A stretch of DNA of 64,000 nt, from the NCBI RefSeq assembly GCF_036322705.1, contig NZ_AP027270.1, positions 1,365,501-1,429,500 of the forward strand, written 5' to 3'. The translations under genes were made by a program, and so were the position numbers. Within the stretch, counting starts at the first letter, position 1, and each line of letters starts with the position of its first letter. Positions 27,550 through 36,488 of this stretch are shown piece after piece. Source of the stretch: Maricaulis maris. GTDB taxonomy: Bacteria; Pseudomonadota; Alphaproteobacteria; Caulobacterales; Maricaulaceae. The notes below the pieces were generated by a model. It saw only the letters and a list, made by a program, of their open reading frames with translations. It ran no database searches and was not told the DNA's origin.

Positions 27550-28083
27550 ATGTTGAACGGACTTTTCGGTCGCAAGCCGGAGAAAGCCCGCGCAGACGCG
27601 CTGTACCGGCATGTCGTGGCGGCGGCGCGGTCGCCGCACCTTTATGCAGAGCTGGGCGTCCCGGACACGGTCGAGGGCCGGTTCGAGATGGTGATCCTGC
27701 ATGTGGCGCTGGTCGTTTTGCAATTGCAAGCGCTTGAAACCGAGGAGGCCAAGGCGCTCAGCCAGGCCCTGTTCGACACCATGTTCGACGATTTTGACGC
27801 CGCCATGCGCGAGATGGGGGTGGGAGATTCGGGCGTCGGCAAGAAAATCCGCTTCATGGCCGAGGGCTTTTACGGTCGCGCCGAGGCGCTGCAGAAGGCG
27901 ACGGCGACCGACGGAGACGACGAATTGCAGACCGTGCTCGCCCGCAACGTGTTCAATGCCGAGGCCGATGACGCCCGCGCGCCAGCCCTTGCCCTATACG
28001 TCAACTCGGTGCTTGGCGGGCTGCAGGCACAGGGCGGGGCAGCCCTCCTGAAAGGCGAGGCTCCGGTTTTCAAGGCAGGCTGA
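27550..28083 (+). CDS. Ubiquinol-cytochrome c chaperone (CBP3/UQCC1-like)
   Basis: Predicted assembly factor for the cytochrome bc1 complex. 177 residues; ALYRHVVAAARSPHLYAELGVPDTVEGRFEMVILHVALVV and EMGVGDSGVGKKIRFMAEGFYGR are the family's core. GGGAGAG lies before the ATG. In many relatives a DUF177 (YceD) gene follows before plsX; here only about 80-100 bp separates this gene from plsX, so DUF177 is missing at this place. Confidence 0.9.
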   Translation: MLNGLFGRKPEKARADALYRHVVAAARSPHLYAELGVPDTVEGRFEMVILHVALVVLQLQALETEEAKALSQALFDTMFDDFDAAMREMGVGDSGVGKKIRFMAEGFYGRAEALQKATATDGDDELQTVLARNVFNAEADDARAPALALYVNSVLGGLQAQGGAALLKGEAPVFKAG

Positions 28084-28180
28084 TCGCCGCCTTGCTGCCT
28101 TGCATTGCCAGAGTCATGGTCTAAGTTCCGCGGGCTTTCGGGCGCTCAGCGCCCCTGCGAGGGACATGGCACCGCATCTC

Positions 28181-29236
28181 ATGACAGGCATCCCCACGAT
28201 TTCGGTCGACGCCATGGGCGGCGATCTCGGACCCGAGGCGGTCGTCGAGGGTATCGGGCAGGCGCTCAAGCGCTGGCCCGACCGCAAGGCGACCTACATC
28301 CTTCACGGCGACGAGGCCCTGCTGGGGCCACTTCTCGCCAAACACCCCAAGGTCGCCGCGGTCTGTGAGCTTCGGCACACGGATACGCTGGTCCAGATGA
28401 CCGACAAGCCGAGCGAGGCGGTGCGCCGCGCCCGCGGATCGTCGATGTGGAATGCGATCCAGAGCGTCAAGTCGGGTGAGGCCGGGGCCATCGTGTCGTC
28501 GGGCAATACCGGTGCGCTGATGGCGATTTCCAAGGTCATCCTGCGCATGAAGAAGGGCGTTCACCGTCCGGCGATCTCGGCCAACTGGCCAACGCCGAAA
28601 GGGCATACGGTGGTTCTCGATGTCGGGGCCAATGTCCAGTGCGGGGCGACCCAGCTCGTCGAATTCGCCATCATGGGCGAGGCCTATCATCGGGCTGTCT
28701 TTGGCGGCACTGCGCCGACTGTCGGCCTGCTCAATGTCGGCCAGGAAGAGCTCAAGGGCAATGATACGGTGCGCGAGGCCGATCAGCTGATCCGCCAGTC
28801 CGGCCTCGACATGGCCTATCAGGGCTTCATCGAGGGCAATGACATTTCCGCCGGCGGCATTGATGTGGTGGTGACCGACGGCTTTACCGGCAATATCGCG
28901 CTGAAGACCGCCGAAGGCACGGCGCGCCTTGTGGCGGGCTGGGTGCGCGAGGCGCTGACCAGCTCGCTGATCGCCAAGCTGGCCGCCGGCCTGCTGTCGC
29001 TCGGTGCCCTCGATCGCCTGCGCCAGCGCATGGACCCGCGCTACATCAATGGCGGCGTCCTGCTCGGCCTCAAGGGCATTGTCGTCAAGTCGCATGGCGG
29101 CGCCGACGGGGAGGGCTTCGCCTCGGCGCTGGGCCTCGCCTATGTCATGGCGCAAAGCGATTTCCTGGCCCAGATCCGGGCCAATCTCGACAAGTTCGCC
29201 AGTTTTGAAGAACAGGAAGTCGCAGCAGTCTCATGA
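28181..29236 (+). CDS. plsX: Phosphate acyltransferase PlsX
   Basis: Makes acyl-phosphate from acyl-ACP for phospholipid synthesis; peripheral membrane enzyme. The protein begins ISVDAMGGDLGPEAVV and contains VSSGNTGALMA, VGLLNVGQEELKGND and the C-terminal FTGNIALKTAEG region. The start is uncertain: ATG 28166 (356 residues) sits only 2 bp from GAGGG, ATG 28181 (351 residues) is 17 bp from it; I list the latter because it fits family length. Overlaps fabH by 4 bp. Confidence 0.95.
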   Translation: MTGIPTISVDAMGGDLGPEAVVEGIGQALKRWPDRKATYILHGDEALLGPLLAKHPKVAAVCELRHTDTLVQMTDKPSEAVRRARGSSMWNAIQSVKSGEAGAIVSSGNTGALMAISKVILRMKKGVHRPAISANWPTPKGHTVVLDVGANVQCGATQLVEFAIMGEAYHRAVFGGTAPTVGLLNVGQEELKGNDTVREADQLIRQSGLDMAYQGFIEGNDISAGGIDVVVTDGFTGNIALKTAEGTARLVAGWVREALTSSLIAKLAAGLLSLGALDRLRQRMDPRYINGGVLLGLKGIVVKSHGGADGEGFASALGLAYVMAQSDFLAQIRANLDKFASFEEQEVAAVS

Positions 29237-30210
29237 CGGATCTGAGTGCGCGTATTGCCGGTATCGGCTCCTATCTGCCCGAGCGGATCCTGACCAATGA
29301 CGAGATTTCCGCCATGGTGGATACCAGCGACAGCTGGATCCGCGAGCGTACCGGGATCCGTCAGCGCCATATCGCCGGTGAGGGTGTCACCACCTGTGAT
29401 CTCGCCGAGCGGGCCGCCCGTCGCGCGCTCGAAGATGCCGGTCTGACCGGCGAGGATCTCGACCTGATCGTGGTCGCCACCACGACGCCGGATTTCACCT
29501 TCCCCTCTGTCGGGACCATGCTGCAGGCCCGCCTCGGCGCGACCAAGGGCGCGGCCTTTGACGTCCAGGCCGTGTGCACGGGCTTCGTCTATGCCCTCGC
29601 CATGGCCGACAACATGATCGCCCGCGGTCAGGCCCGGACCGCGCTGGTGGTCGGGGCCGAGACCATGTCGCGACTGCTCGACTGGACTGACCGCTCGACC
29701 TGCGTGCTGTTCGGTGACGGGGCCGGGGCCATGGTGCTGCAGGCCGAGGAGCCGGCAGCGAGCGGTAAACAATCCGGCATCCTGGGCACCTATCTGCGCT
29801 CGGATGGCCGTTTCAAGGACCTGCTCCATGTCGATGGTGGCCCGTCCTCGACCGGTACGGTCGGGCATCTGCGCATGGTCGGAAACCAGGTTTTCCGGCA
29901 CGCCATCACCAATATCGCCGAGTCGATGACAACGATTGCGACCCGCTCGGGCGTGACCATCGACGAGGTTGACTGGTTCGTGCCGCACCAGGCCAATCAG
30001 CGCATTCTCGAAGGCGTGGCGCGCCGCCTGTCGATCCCGACCGAGAAAGTCATCTCGACCGTGGCCGACCATGGCAACACCTCGGCAGCCTCGGTCCCGC
30101 TGGCTTTTGACCGCGCTGTGCAGGACGGGCGGATCAAGCGGGGCGACCTGGTTTTGATGGAAGCTTTGGGTGGCGGATTCACCTGGGGCGCGGCCCTGGC
30201 CCGGTTCTGA
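29233..30210 (+). CDS. fabH: 3-oxoacyl-ACP synthase III
   Basis: Starts fatty acid synthesis by condensing acetyl-CoA with malonyl-ACP. 325 residues with the complete Cys-His-Asn triad: Cys115 (AVCTGF), His252 (VPHQANQRI) and Asn282 (HGNTSAAS). The C-terminal GGGFTWGAALARF is typical. Begins in the plsX stop codon (ATGA). The plsX-fabH-ihfA-merR order is a standard alphaproteobacterial arrangement. Confidence 0.97.
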   Translation: MTDLSARIAGIGSYLPERILTNDEISAMVDTSDSWIRERTGIRQRHIAGEGVTTCDLAERAARRALEDAGLTGEDLDLIVVATTTPDFTFPSVGTMLQARLGATKGAAFDVQAVCTGFVYALAMADNMIARGQARTALVVGAETMSRLLDWTDRSTCVLFGDGAGAMVLQAEEPAASGKQSGILGTYLRSDGRFKDLLHVDGGPSSTGTVGHLRMVGNQVFRHAITNIAESMTTIATRSGVTIDEVDWFVPHQANQRILEGVARRLSIPTEKVISTVADHGNTSAASVPLAFDRAVQDGRIKRGDLVLMEALGGGFTWGAALARF

Positions 30211-30308
30211 TTATTATATTTCGCGGTTTCTTGCACTTATCCAAGACCTTGGCGTTGACCTGACCCGCTTTGGGGGCGTAGCTTGGCGTTCTCTATCTGG
30301 GGATGCCT

Positions 30309-30614
30309 ATGTCCGATAAAACCTTGACGCGCGCTGATCTGGCAGAATCTGTTTACCGGGAGGTCGGCCTCTCCCGTCAGGAATCGGCGGATCTTGTTCA
30401 ATCCGTTCTTGGAATGATCTCGGACACGCTGGCCCGGGGCGAGTCGGTCAAATTGTCGTCGTTCGGCTCCTTCCTCCTGAGGGACAAGCGTGGCCGTGTC
30501 GGGCGTAACCCGAAGACCGGCGTGGAAGTGCCGATTGAGGCGCGCCGCGTTCTGGTGTTCAAACCGTCGCAAGTTCTCAAGGAGCGCGTCGACTCGGCTC
30601 TGTCCAAGGATTAG
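30309..30614 (+). CDS. ihfA: Integration host factor alpha subunit
   Basis: DNA-bending nucleoid protein that pairs with IhfB. 101 residues: [21 protein letters not shown] at the N-terminus, [15 protein letters not shown], and the DNA-intercalating arm [13 protein letters not shown] chose ATG 30309, six bases after GGGGA; ATG 30303 is the alternative. A TTGACC at 30255-30260 may be its -35 element, without a clear -10. Confidence 0.95.
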   Translation: MSDKTLTRADLAESVYREVGLSRQESADLVQSVLGMISDTLARGESVKLSSFGSFLLRDKRGRVGRNPKTGVEVPIEARRVLVFKPSQVLKERVDSALSKD

Positions 30615-30644
30615 GGCGGACCCGCGGACTGATGCGAGCAGCGC

Positions 30645-31136
30645 ATGTCGGTCACCAACAAGTCTGCAGACGCCTTCCGCACCATCAGCGAGGCTGCCGA
30701 AGAGCTTGATATCCAGGCGCATGTCCTGCGTTTCTGGGAGAGCAAGTTCGCCCAGATCAGCCCGCTCAAGCGCGCCGGTGGCCGCCGTTTCTATCGTCCC
30801 CAGGACCTGCAATTGCTGCGCGGCGTGAAGCGTCTCCTCTACGAAGATGGCTATACGATCAAGGGCGCCCGCAAATACTTCAAGGATCACGGCATTGCCG
30901 CCGTCATGGAGCTCGGCGCGAGCGGTGGCGGAATGGGCGACGAACCGCGTGAGACCCGGGCCGCGGCGCCGGCGACTGCGGATGTGCTGGCGCTCGATGC
31001 AAGTGACCGGGAAGGCCCGGCTGCCGCCAGCCCGTCCCGTCCGCGACCGGCCGACGGGCCAAAGCGCCAGCTGGCGGATATTCTCGCCGACCTCGAAACC
31101 GCCCAAGCCAAGCTGAAAGCCGCCCTCGAACCCTGA
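30645..31136 (+). CDS. MerR family transcriptional regulator
   Basis: 163 residues with an N-terminal MerR winged helix: [42 protein letters not shown] and [20 protein letters not shown]. The middle (about 95-140) is Ala/Pro-rich and probably disordered; the end ([20 protein letters not shown]) is a short coiled coil. No metal-binding cysteines are present, so it is not a classical metal sensor. It is 30 bp after ihfA, its usual partner; the targets are unknown. Confidence 0.92.
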   Translation: MSVTNKSADAFRTISEAAEELDIQAHVLRFWESKFAQISPLKRAGGRRFYRPQDLQLLRGVKRLLYEDGYTIKGARKYFKDHGIAAVMELGASGGGMGDEPRETRAAAPATADVLALDASDREGPAAASPSRPRPADGPKRQLADILADLETAQAKLKAALEP

Positions 31137-31256
31137 CGGCCGGGGCCCGTGCCAGCGGGTTGCAGAAGCCGCTGACAGGCCTGTTGCGGAGCGGCAAACC
31201 TCCCCCTATAAGCGACTTCCCCATTGGACGGGCCTGCCTGTCCAGCAAGTGAGTGT

Positions 31257-31334
31257 CGGAGCGTGGCGCAGCCCGGTTAGCGCACCGGTCTGGGGGACCG
31301 GGGGTCGCGAGTTCGAATCTCGCCGCTCCGACCA
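31257..31334 (+). tRNA. tRNA-Pro (anticodon GGG)
   Basis: Full cloverleaf: acceptor CGGAGCG paired with CGCTCCG, anticodon stem CCGGT/ACCGG around loop CTGGGGG (anticodon GGG), T arm GCGAGTTCGAATCTCGC. The CCA end is encoded (31332-31334). Confidence 0.96.
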
Positions 31335-31395
31335 TTCCTCACTTGCCTGACGTTCTCATCGATCATCCCGATCGCGGCCTCTGGTGCCTGCAAGG

Positions 31396-32661
31396 TCAGG
31401 CCGTGGCCTGGGCCGCCTTCATCACATCCTTCATCGCCACATCCGGGTCCGCCAGCGCGGCCGGGTCCGGCCTGGCGCGTTTCTGGATCATCATCTTGGC
31501 GGCCATGAAGCTCTGCGGGTCGTTGATGCAGTCGGCGGCAATGAGGACGCCGTCGGCGAGATGGAAGAAGCTGCGCGGGGTCTCGTCCTCCCCGGCCCGG
31601 GTGATCGTGGTGTCCTGGGCGCCGATCAGGCCGGCGGTCTGGAGTTTGAGGTCAAACTGGTCCGACCAGAACCACGGCACTTCCGGTTTCGGCTCAGCCG
31701 CGCCGCAAATCGCCGCCGCGGCGCGTTTGCCCTGGTCGAGGGCGTTGGGCACGCTTTCGAGGCGCAACCGTGAACCGGTCAGCCAGTTCTCCTGCTCGGC
31801 GCAGTCACCAATGGCGTAGATGTCCGGGTCATTGGTGCGGCAGACCTCGTCAACCACGATACCATTACCCGTCGCCAGGCCGCAGGCCGCGGCGAGCTCC
31901 ACGTTGGGGACCACGCCAATCCCGACCAGGACGCTGTCACAGGCAATCGTCTCGCCATTGCCCAGCTCGACCTTGGCGACGGACTTGCCGCGGCTGAACA
32001 GTCCGGACTTCGGTTTCAGGGCCGCGACCTGTGCGTTGAGGCGGATGGAGACGCCGCGGGTGTCATGGGCCGCGCGGTAAAACTCGGAGACTTCGGGCAC
32101 GGCGACGCGGGCCAGCAGCCGGTCCATCGCCTCAATAACGACAGGCTTGGCGCCCAGCTTGGACGCCACCGAGGCGGCTTCCAGGCCGATATAGCCGCCG
32201 CCGATGATGGCGATACGCTTGCCCGGCGCGAAATCGGCCTTCAGCGCGTCGACATCGGCGATCGAGCGCAGATAGCGCACGCCGTCCAGATCGGCACCGG
32301 GAACGGGCAGGGTGCGCACGCGGGCGCCGGTTGCCAGCACGAGGTGGCTATAGGCTTCCTCGCGACCATCGGCGAAGATGACCAGCTGGCGGTCCCGGTC
32401 AATGCGCTTGGCCCGGCAGGACAGTCTCAGCTCGACCTGCTGCTCGGCCCAGGTTTCCGGTGGCTGCAGCCACAGTCGGCTCTCGTCGATTTCGCCGGAG
32501 AGATAGGTCTTGGACAGGGGCGGGCGCTGGTAGGGCGGGTGTGCCTCCTCGCCGGAGAGCACGATGCGGCCGGTATAGCCGAGGCGGCGCAGCGAGGCGG
32601 CGCACTGGCCACCGGCCTGCCCAGCGCCCAGAATGATGACGGTCCCGTCCTTGCTATCCAC
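31396..32661 (-). CDS. FAD-dependent ferredoxin/rubredoxin reductase-like oxidoreductase
   Basis: Predicted NAD(P)H-ferredoxin reductase that feeds a small redox protein (for a P450 or dioxygenase). 421 residues: FAD-binding VIILGAGQAGGQCA, PPYQRPPLSKTYL, NAD-binding IAIIGGGYIGLEAA, VGIGVVPNVELA, the YAIGDCAEQEN motif, and a C-terminal reductase domain with WFWSDQFDLKLQTAGL. No ferredoxin or oxygenase gene is adjacent, so the partner is unknown. Downstream it meets tRNA-Pro. Confidence 0.92.
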   Translation of the reverse strand: MDSKDGTVIILGAGQAGGQCAASLRRLGYTGRIVLSGEEAHPPYQRPPLSKTYLSGEIDESRLWLQPPETWAEQQVELRLSCRAKRIDRDRQLVIFADGREEAYSHLVLATGARVRTLPVPGADLDGVRYLRSIADVDALKADFAPGKRIAIIGGGYIGLEAASVASKLGAKPVVIEAMDRLLARVAVPEVSEFYRAAHDTRGVSIRLNAQVAALKPKSGLFSRGKSVAKVELGNGETIACDSVLVGIGVVPNVELAAACGLATGNGIVVDEVCRTNDPDIYAIGDCAEQENWLTGSRLRLESVPNALDQGKRAAAAICGAAEPKPEVPWFWSDQFDLKLQTAGLIGAQDTTITRAGEDETPRSFFHLADGVLIAADCINDPQSFMAAKMMIQKRARPDPAALADPDVAMKDVMKAAQATA

Positions 32662-32688
32662 CTCGGTCTCCTTCGTCGGCCTGAACTT

Positions 32689-32725
32689 TTAGGGTCTTTT
32701 ACGGTCTTTTACGGGCTTTTGCGGT
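32689..32725. repeat. Short direct repeat (GGTCTTTTAC x about 3)
   Basis: Upstream of the reductase start, the 10-11 bp unit GGTCTTTTAC appears twice perfectly and a third time with changes (GGGCTTTTGC). It lies in the divergent spacer between the reductase and ctaA and could be promoter-proximal spacer or a slippage product. Confidence 0.5.
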
Positions 32726-32868
32726 CGCCCTGACGCGAACCGGTTGCGACATGATGGCGCGTCCGACCCAGTCCTGCGAGTGCAATATCAGCATGCCGGC
32801 GCGTCAGGGTGAAGCGGCAGGCTTGTGCTGGCGTGTGTATGGGTTACCTAGCCGCGTCAGGAGATCCC

Positions 32869-33894
32869 ATGTCGTATCATACCAGCACCACAAGCCGCGC
32901 CGTTTCGATCTGGCTGCTCGTCGTTGCCGCGCTCGTCTGCCTGATGATCCTTGTCGGCGGTACCACGCGCCTGACCGACAGCGGTCTGTCGATTACGGAG
33001 TGGAAGCCGATATCCGGGGCCCTGCCGCCGCTGACGCAGAGCGACTGGGAAGACGAGTTCGCGCTCTACCAGCAGACCACGGAATTCCAGGTTCAGAACT
33101 CCGCCATGACGCTGCAGGAGTTCGAATTCATCTACTGGTGGGAATGGGGTCATCGCCAGCTGGGCCGCCTGATCGGGCTCGTCTATTTCGTCCCCTTCGT
33201 GTTTTTCTGGCTGCGCGGGAACCTCAGCGCCCGGCTCAAGCCGCGCCTGTTCGGTCTCCTGATCCTGGGCGGTGCCCAGGGCGCGATCGGCTGGTGGATG
33301 GTGGCCAGCGGCCTGTCTGACCGGCTCGATGTCAGCCAGTACCGGCTCGCCACCCATCTCGGCATGGCCTTCATCATTCTCGGCGTGTCGATCTGGATGT
33401 CGCTGGAGGCCCGCTATGGTCCGCCCCCGCTGCGGCGCGGGCGTCTGGCCGGGATCACGGCTGGCCTTCTGGGTCTGGTCTTCCTGCAGATCATCCTCGG
33501 GGCCTTCGTGGCGGGCCTGGATGCCGGGCGAATCTACAACACCTGGCCGCTGATGAATGGCGATCTCATCCCCGAAGGCTATCTGGGCGGGATGAGCTTC
33601 TTCCCGGCGATCTTCGAGAGCCATGCGGCGGTCCAGATGCACCATCGCTGGATGGGCTATCTGGTGGCCATCGCGGTCTTTGCCTATGCGGCCCTGATCT
33701 GGCGTGAGCCGCGGGTGTCGCTGAAACCCTTCATGGTCATTTTGCCGGCCCTGGTGATCGGCCAGATCGCGCTGGGCATTGCAGCGCTCCTGGCGGTTGT
33801 CCCGCTGTCGCTGTCGCTGGCCCACCAGGGTGGCGCGATCGTGCTCTTTATTGCCACGGTGTCTGCCGCGTGGACGGCCCGGCGGGCGGTGTGA
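32869..33894 (+). CDS. ctaA: Heme A synthase (CtaA/COX15)
   Basis: Oxidises heme O to heme A for cytochrome aa3 oxidase. From ATG 32869 (AGGAG seven bases upstream) it is 341 residues with about eight membrane segments. VGGTTRLTDSGLSITEWKPISGALPP near the N-terminus, EFEFIYWWEWGHRQLGRLIG with a heme-ligating His, and the later MHHRWMGY and SLAHQGGA with further conserved His residues are visible. Implies an aa3-type oxidase in this organism. Confidence 0.96.
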   Translation: MSYHTSTTSRAVSIWLLVVAALVCLMILVGGTTRLTDSGLSITEWKPISGALPPLTQSDWEDEFALYQQTTEFQVQNSAMTLQEFEFIYWWEWGHRQLGRLIGLVYFVPFVFFWLRGNLSARLKPRLFGLLILGGAQGAIGWWMVASGLSDRLDVSQYRLATHLGMAFIILGVSIWMSLEARYGPPPLRRGRLAGITAGLLGLVFLQIILGAFVAGLDAGRIYNTWPLMNGDLIPEGYLGGMSFFPAIFESHAAVQMHHRWMGYLVAIAVFAYAALIWREPRVSLKPFMVILPALVIGQIALGIAALLAVVPLSLSLAHQGGAIVLFIATVSAAWTARRAV

Positions 33895-33910
33895 TGCCGG
33901 GTCATTTGCG

Positions 33911-34759
33911 CTAGAGGCCGGCCTTGCGCGCTCGCTGCCAGTAAATGATGGCAATCAGGCTCACCACGATCGGGATCATGAGTCCGTACTCATCCGTCCA
34001 CAGGGTGGTTGTGGGGGACTCCACCGTCAAAGGCATACAGATTTTCTGGATGTAGATGTTGTGGGCGCCATGAAACATGATCGCGGGCCACACTGATCGG
34101 CTCTTGAAGGTGTAATAGGTCATGATGACCGTCATGGCGATAATCATCACCGTGAAACACAGCAATTGAAACAGCGTGTTGCCGCCGCCGTAGGTGATGA
34201 TGATCGGGTAATGCCAGACCGCCCAGATGCCGCCGCTGATCAGGCAGGTCGCATTGAAGGAAAAGAGTTTGCGCAATTCCCAGGCCAAAAATCCGCGCCA
34301 GCCGATTTCCTCGCCGGCAATCGTGCCCAGTGACTTGATGAATTGCACCACAGCCATCAACACGACCATCAGGGCGATCACGGCAAAAGCCGGGGCCCCG
34401 GGCAGTCCAAGCGCCTGGCGCCATTCGCTGACCGTTTCGGGATTGCCGAAACCGCCGAGGCCGGTCATCCAGATGATACCGTAGGCTGTCGAGACATAGA
34501 GAACCGGAATGAAATAGCCGGCGCGATTGGCGCCATGGTCGCCCCAGGCCCAGGGCAGGTGGGAGATTTTTCGGCTGCGGATTTTCAGTGTCAGGAAGGC
34601 CGACAGTGTCGGCATCATCATGAGTGTGCCGACATAAAGCGAGGTCGGCACCAGGCCGATGATCGCATAGTGAGCCACGGCACTGACAATCGTGAGGATG
34701 ACGAGGAAGGTCAGCAGGGTGATGATCGTGCTGCGTTTGTCGGTCTGCGCTGCGGTCAT
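33911..34759 (-). CDS. CPBP family intramembrane metalloprotease
   Basis: 282 residues, about eight membrane segments. The three CPBP (Abi/Rce1-like) motifs are present: EEIGWRGFL with Glu150, Glu151 and Arg155; WAVWH with His183; and FHGAHN with His230 and Asn234. Bacterial members process membrane peptides or serve in bacteriocin self-immunity; the role here is unknown. Divergent from a marR gene across 83 bp that contain an operator-like palindrome, so regulation by that MarR protein is likely. Confidence 0.88.
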   Translation of the reverse strand: MTAAQTDKRSTIITLLTFLVILTIVSAVAHYAIIGLVPTSLYVGTLMMMPTLSAFLTLKIRSRKISHLPWAWGDHGANRAGYFIPVLYVSTAYGIIWMTGLGGFGNPETVSEWRQALGLPGAPAFAVIALMVVLMAVVQFIKSLGTIAGEEIGWRGFLAWELRKLFSFNATCLISGGIWAVWHYPIIITYGGGNTLFQLLCFTVMIIAMTVIMTYYTFKSRSVWPAIMFHGAHNIYIQKICMPLTVESPTTTLWTDEYGLMIPIVVSLIAIIYWQRARKAGL

Positions 34760-34812
34760 GATGTAAGACTTTCCTTTACGGGTGAGAGCGCCGGGTTTAA
34801 ATTCTACATCAA

Positions 34813-34834
34813 ATTGTACAATTGATTGTATAAA
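34813..34834. promoter_or_regulatory. Operator-like palindrome in the CPBP/marR spacer
   Basis: ATTGTACAAT (34813-34822) is a perfect 10-bp palindrome, followed after 2 bp by ATTGTATAAA, a further copy of the same half-site. TATAAA at 34829-34834 could be the -10 element of marR. AT-rich symmetric sites overlapping -10 elements are typical of MarR autoregulation. Confidence 0.6.
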
Positions 34835-34842
34835 GGCAAGCC

Positions 34843-35346
34843 ATGCGCGACAGCAACATCATGGATACGCACGCCCTGAGCGGTGCATTTGTTTCGAACA
34901 AATTGCTGAGGCTGGTCGAAACGCTGGCCGATCAGGGCCAGGTCCTGCTGTCATCAGCGGGGATTGATATTCCGCCGCGCGCGATCTCGACGGTTCTCAT
35001 GATCGGGGAAATCCCCGATGTAACCGCGGCTGATATTGCGACATCGCTGGATCAGCCCCATCAGGTCGCGACCCAGCGGATTGCGGCGCTGATCGAGCTT
35101 GGCCTCATTACCAAACGCCCGCATGCCACAGACAGCCGCCGCAAGGTTCTGGTCCTGACGACGCGCGGCCGGGCCCAGTATCAGTCCATGATGGTGATGT
35201 TGGAGAAGATACGCGCGGCCATGGACGCGCTCTTCGACGAGATTGGCTGTGACCTGGCAGCCAAGGCTGTCGAGGCCGTCGCCGCGCTGCAGGCACGGAC
35301 CCTGATCGAACGGATCGGGGAAATGGACGCGCCCGATACAAAATGA
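34843..35346 (+). CDS. MarR family transcriptional regulator
   Basis: 167 residues with a winged helix: PPRAISTVLMIGEIPDVTAADIATSLDQPHQVATQRIAALIELGLI as helix-turn-helix and RPHATDSRRKVLVLTTRGRA as the wing. The N- and C-terminal helices should form the dimer interface. AAAGG precedes the ATG. A palindrome immediately upstream suggests it represses itself and the divergent CPBP protease gene. A hairpin covers its stop codon. Confidence 0.88.
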   Translation: MRDSNIMDTHALSGAFVSNKLLRLVETLADQGQVLLSSAGIDIPPRAISTVLMIGEIPDVTAADIATSLDQPHQVATQRIAALIELGLITKRPHATDSRRKVLVLTTRGRAQYQSMMVMLEKIRAAMDALFDEIGCDLAAKAVEAVAALQARTLIERIGEMDAPDTK

Positions 35347-35366
35347 GCCGCTTGCGCGGCTCATTT
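35341..35366. terminator. Bidirectional terminator hairpin
   Basis: AAATGAGCCGC, loop TTGC, then the exact complement GCGGCTCATTT: an 11-bp stem bounded by A's and T's, so it can work in both directions. It contains the marR stop codon and lies 25 bp beyond the stop of the convergent phytase-like gene. Confidence 0.85.
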
Positions 35367-35390
35367 CAGGGTCACAGACCTTGGCCGGTA

Positions 35391-36488
35391 TCAGTCCGCC
35401 GTCACAACCGCCCGGGTCAGGGCATCGCGCGAAACGACCTTGAGACGGCCGGCACCGCTGTCGAAGACGACCAGCAGGCCGTTGGCATAGGCGGTGTAAC
35501 CGTAATCGGCATCGGTCACCGAGAGGGCAGCCGGCACTTGCACGCCCTGGGTCGAGAGACCGTCGATGATATCCAGCGACAGTCCCGCCTCGAGCGTGCC
35601 TGCGTCGAAGGTCTGGACGGTCTCGGCATTGCCATTGGTGGCCAGCACAAGGCGGGTTCCGTTGAACTCGCCGATGGTCAGGCTTGCGGCCGGGTAGGGC
35701 GCTTCCGCGATCAGAGTGCCGTCTCCGGTCAGGCGGGCGAGGCCGCCGGCCGGGCTGGCGGTGTAGATGTCGCCGTCAAAGGTGGCACACTGGCGGGCCG
35801 GATCGGGCAGCGGGAAGTCGCGGATGCGCTCGACACTGAGCTGGTCCTCGCCGGCATCTCGGACACGCCAGATTTCTGCGCGTGCGCCGGTGCCCAGAAC
35901 GACCAGCTCGACGAACCCGGCGCCCTCGCGCATCAGGCACAGGCCGGAGACGCCATCAATCGGCTCGATATCGCCAAGCGGCAGGTCGAGGATCTGGGCG
36001 CCATCGCGAACCACCGCATAGCCGCGCACGGCATTGCTGTCGCTGGCGGCGCCGAAGATGAGCGGCAGGGTCTCGCCCCGGAGCTCGAAATCGGGTGCGG
36101 CGGCGAGGCCGGTCAGACGTTCGCCGGCGTGACGGGTTTTCAGCATGCCGTCGAGATCAAAGATATCGATCCCGCCCTCGCGCGGAGCCGAAAGGATGAA
36201 GCCGAGCGACGGGGCCTGGCTGTCAGGCAGGAAGCCGACCGGACCGCCACCGCCCTCAACAGCGGTGAAGGCGGCGGTGACCAGGAGTTCGACCGGACCC
36301 TCCGGATTGGCGATCGCCGTATCCGGGCTACTGTCCTCGGTGGCCGGGCTGCAGGCGGCGAGCGCCAGCAGCGAGCCGCCTAGGACGAGCGCGCGGGCCA
36401 GGGACCGCGAACCGCGAAGGTGCGGCCGGGATAGCGCTGTACGTTGAAAAACAGGGTCGAACCGTCGGGACTGAAACATGGACCGCAA
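35391..36488 (-). CDS. Lipoprotein with divergent phytase-like beta-propeller
   Basis: 365 residues in the longest frame. The lipobox LLALAACS puts the lipidated cysteine at 46, which is late, so the start is doubtful; no better start codon lies further in. The rest resembles 3-phytase propellers: GGIDIFDLDGMLKTR, SNAVRGYAVVRDG, DGVSGLCLMREG, ARQCATFDGDIYTASPAGG. The match is weak and substrate residues are not assured. It overlaps the 3' end of the PhoX-like gene by about 100 bp, in a different frame. Paired with that gene it may recover phosphate from organic phosphates. Confidence 0.7.
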   Translation of the reverse strand: MRSMFQSRRFDPVFQRTALSRPHLRGSRSLARALVLGGSLLALAACSPATEDSSPDTAIANPEGPVELLVTAAFTAVEGGGGPVGFLPDSQAPSLGFILSAPREGGIDIFDLDGMLKTRHAGERLTGLAAAPDFELRGETLPLIFGAASDSNAVRGYAVVRDGAQILDLPLGDIEPIDGVSGLCLMREGAGFVELVVLGTGARAEIWRVRDAGEDQLSVERIRDFPLPDPARQCATFDGDIYTASPAGGLARLTGDGTLIAEAPYPAASLTIGEFNGTRLVLATNGNAETVQTFDAGTLEAGLSLDIIDGLSTQGVQVPAALSVTDADYGYTAYANGLLVVFDSGAGRLKVVSRDALTRAVVTAD

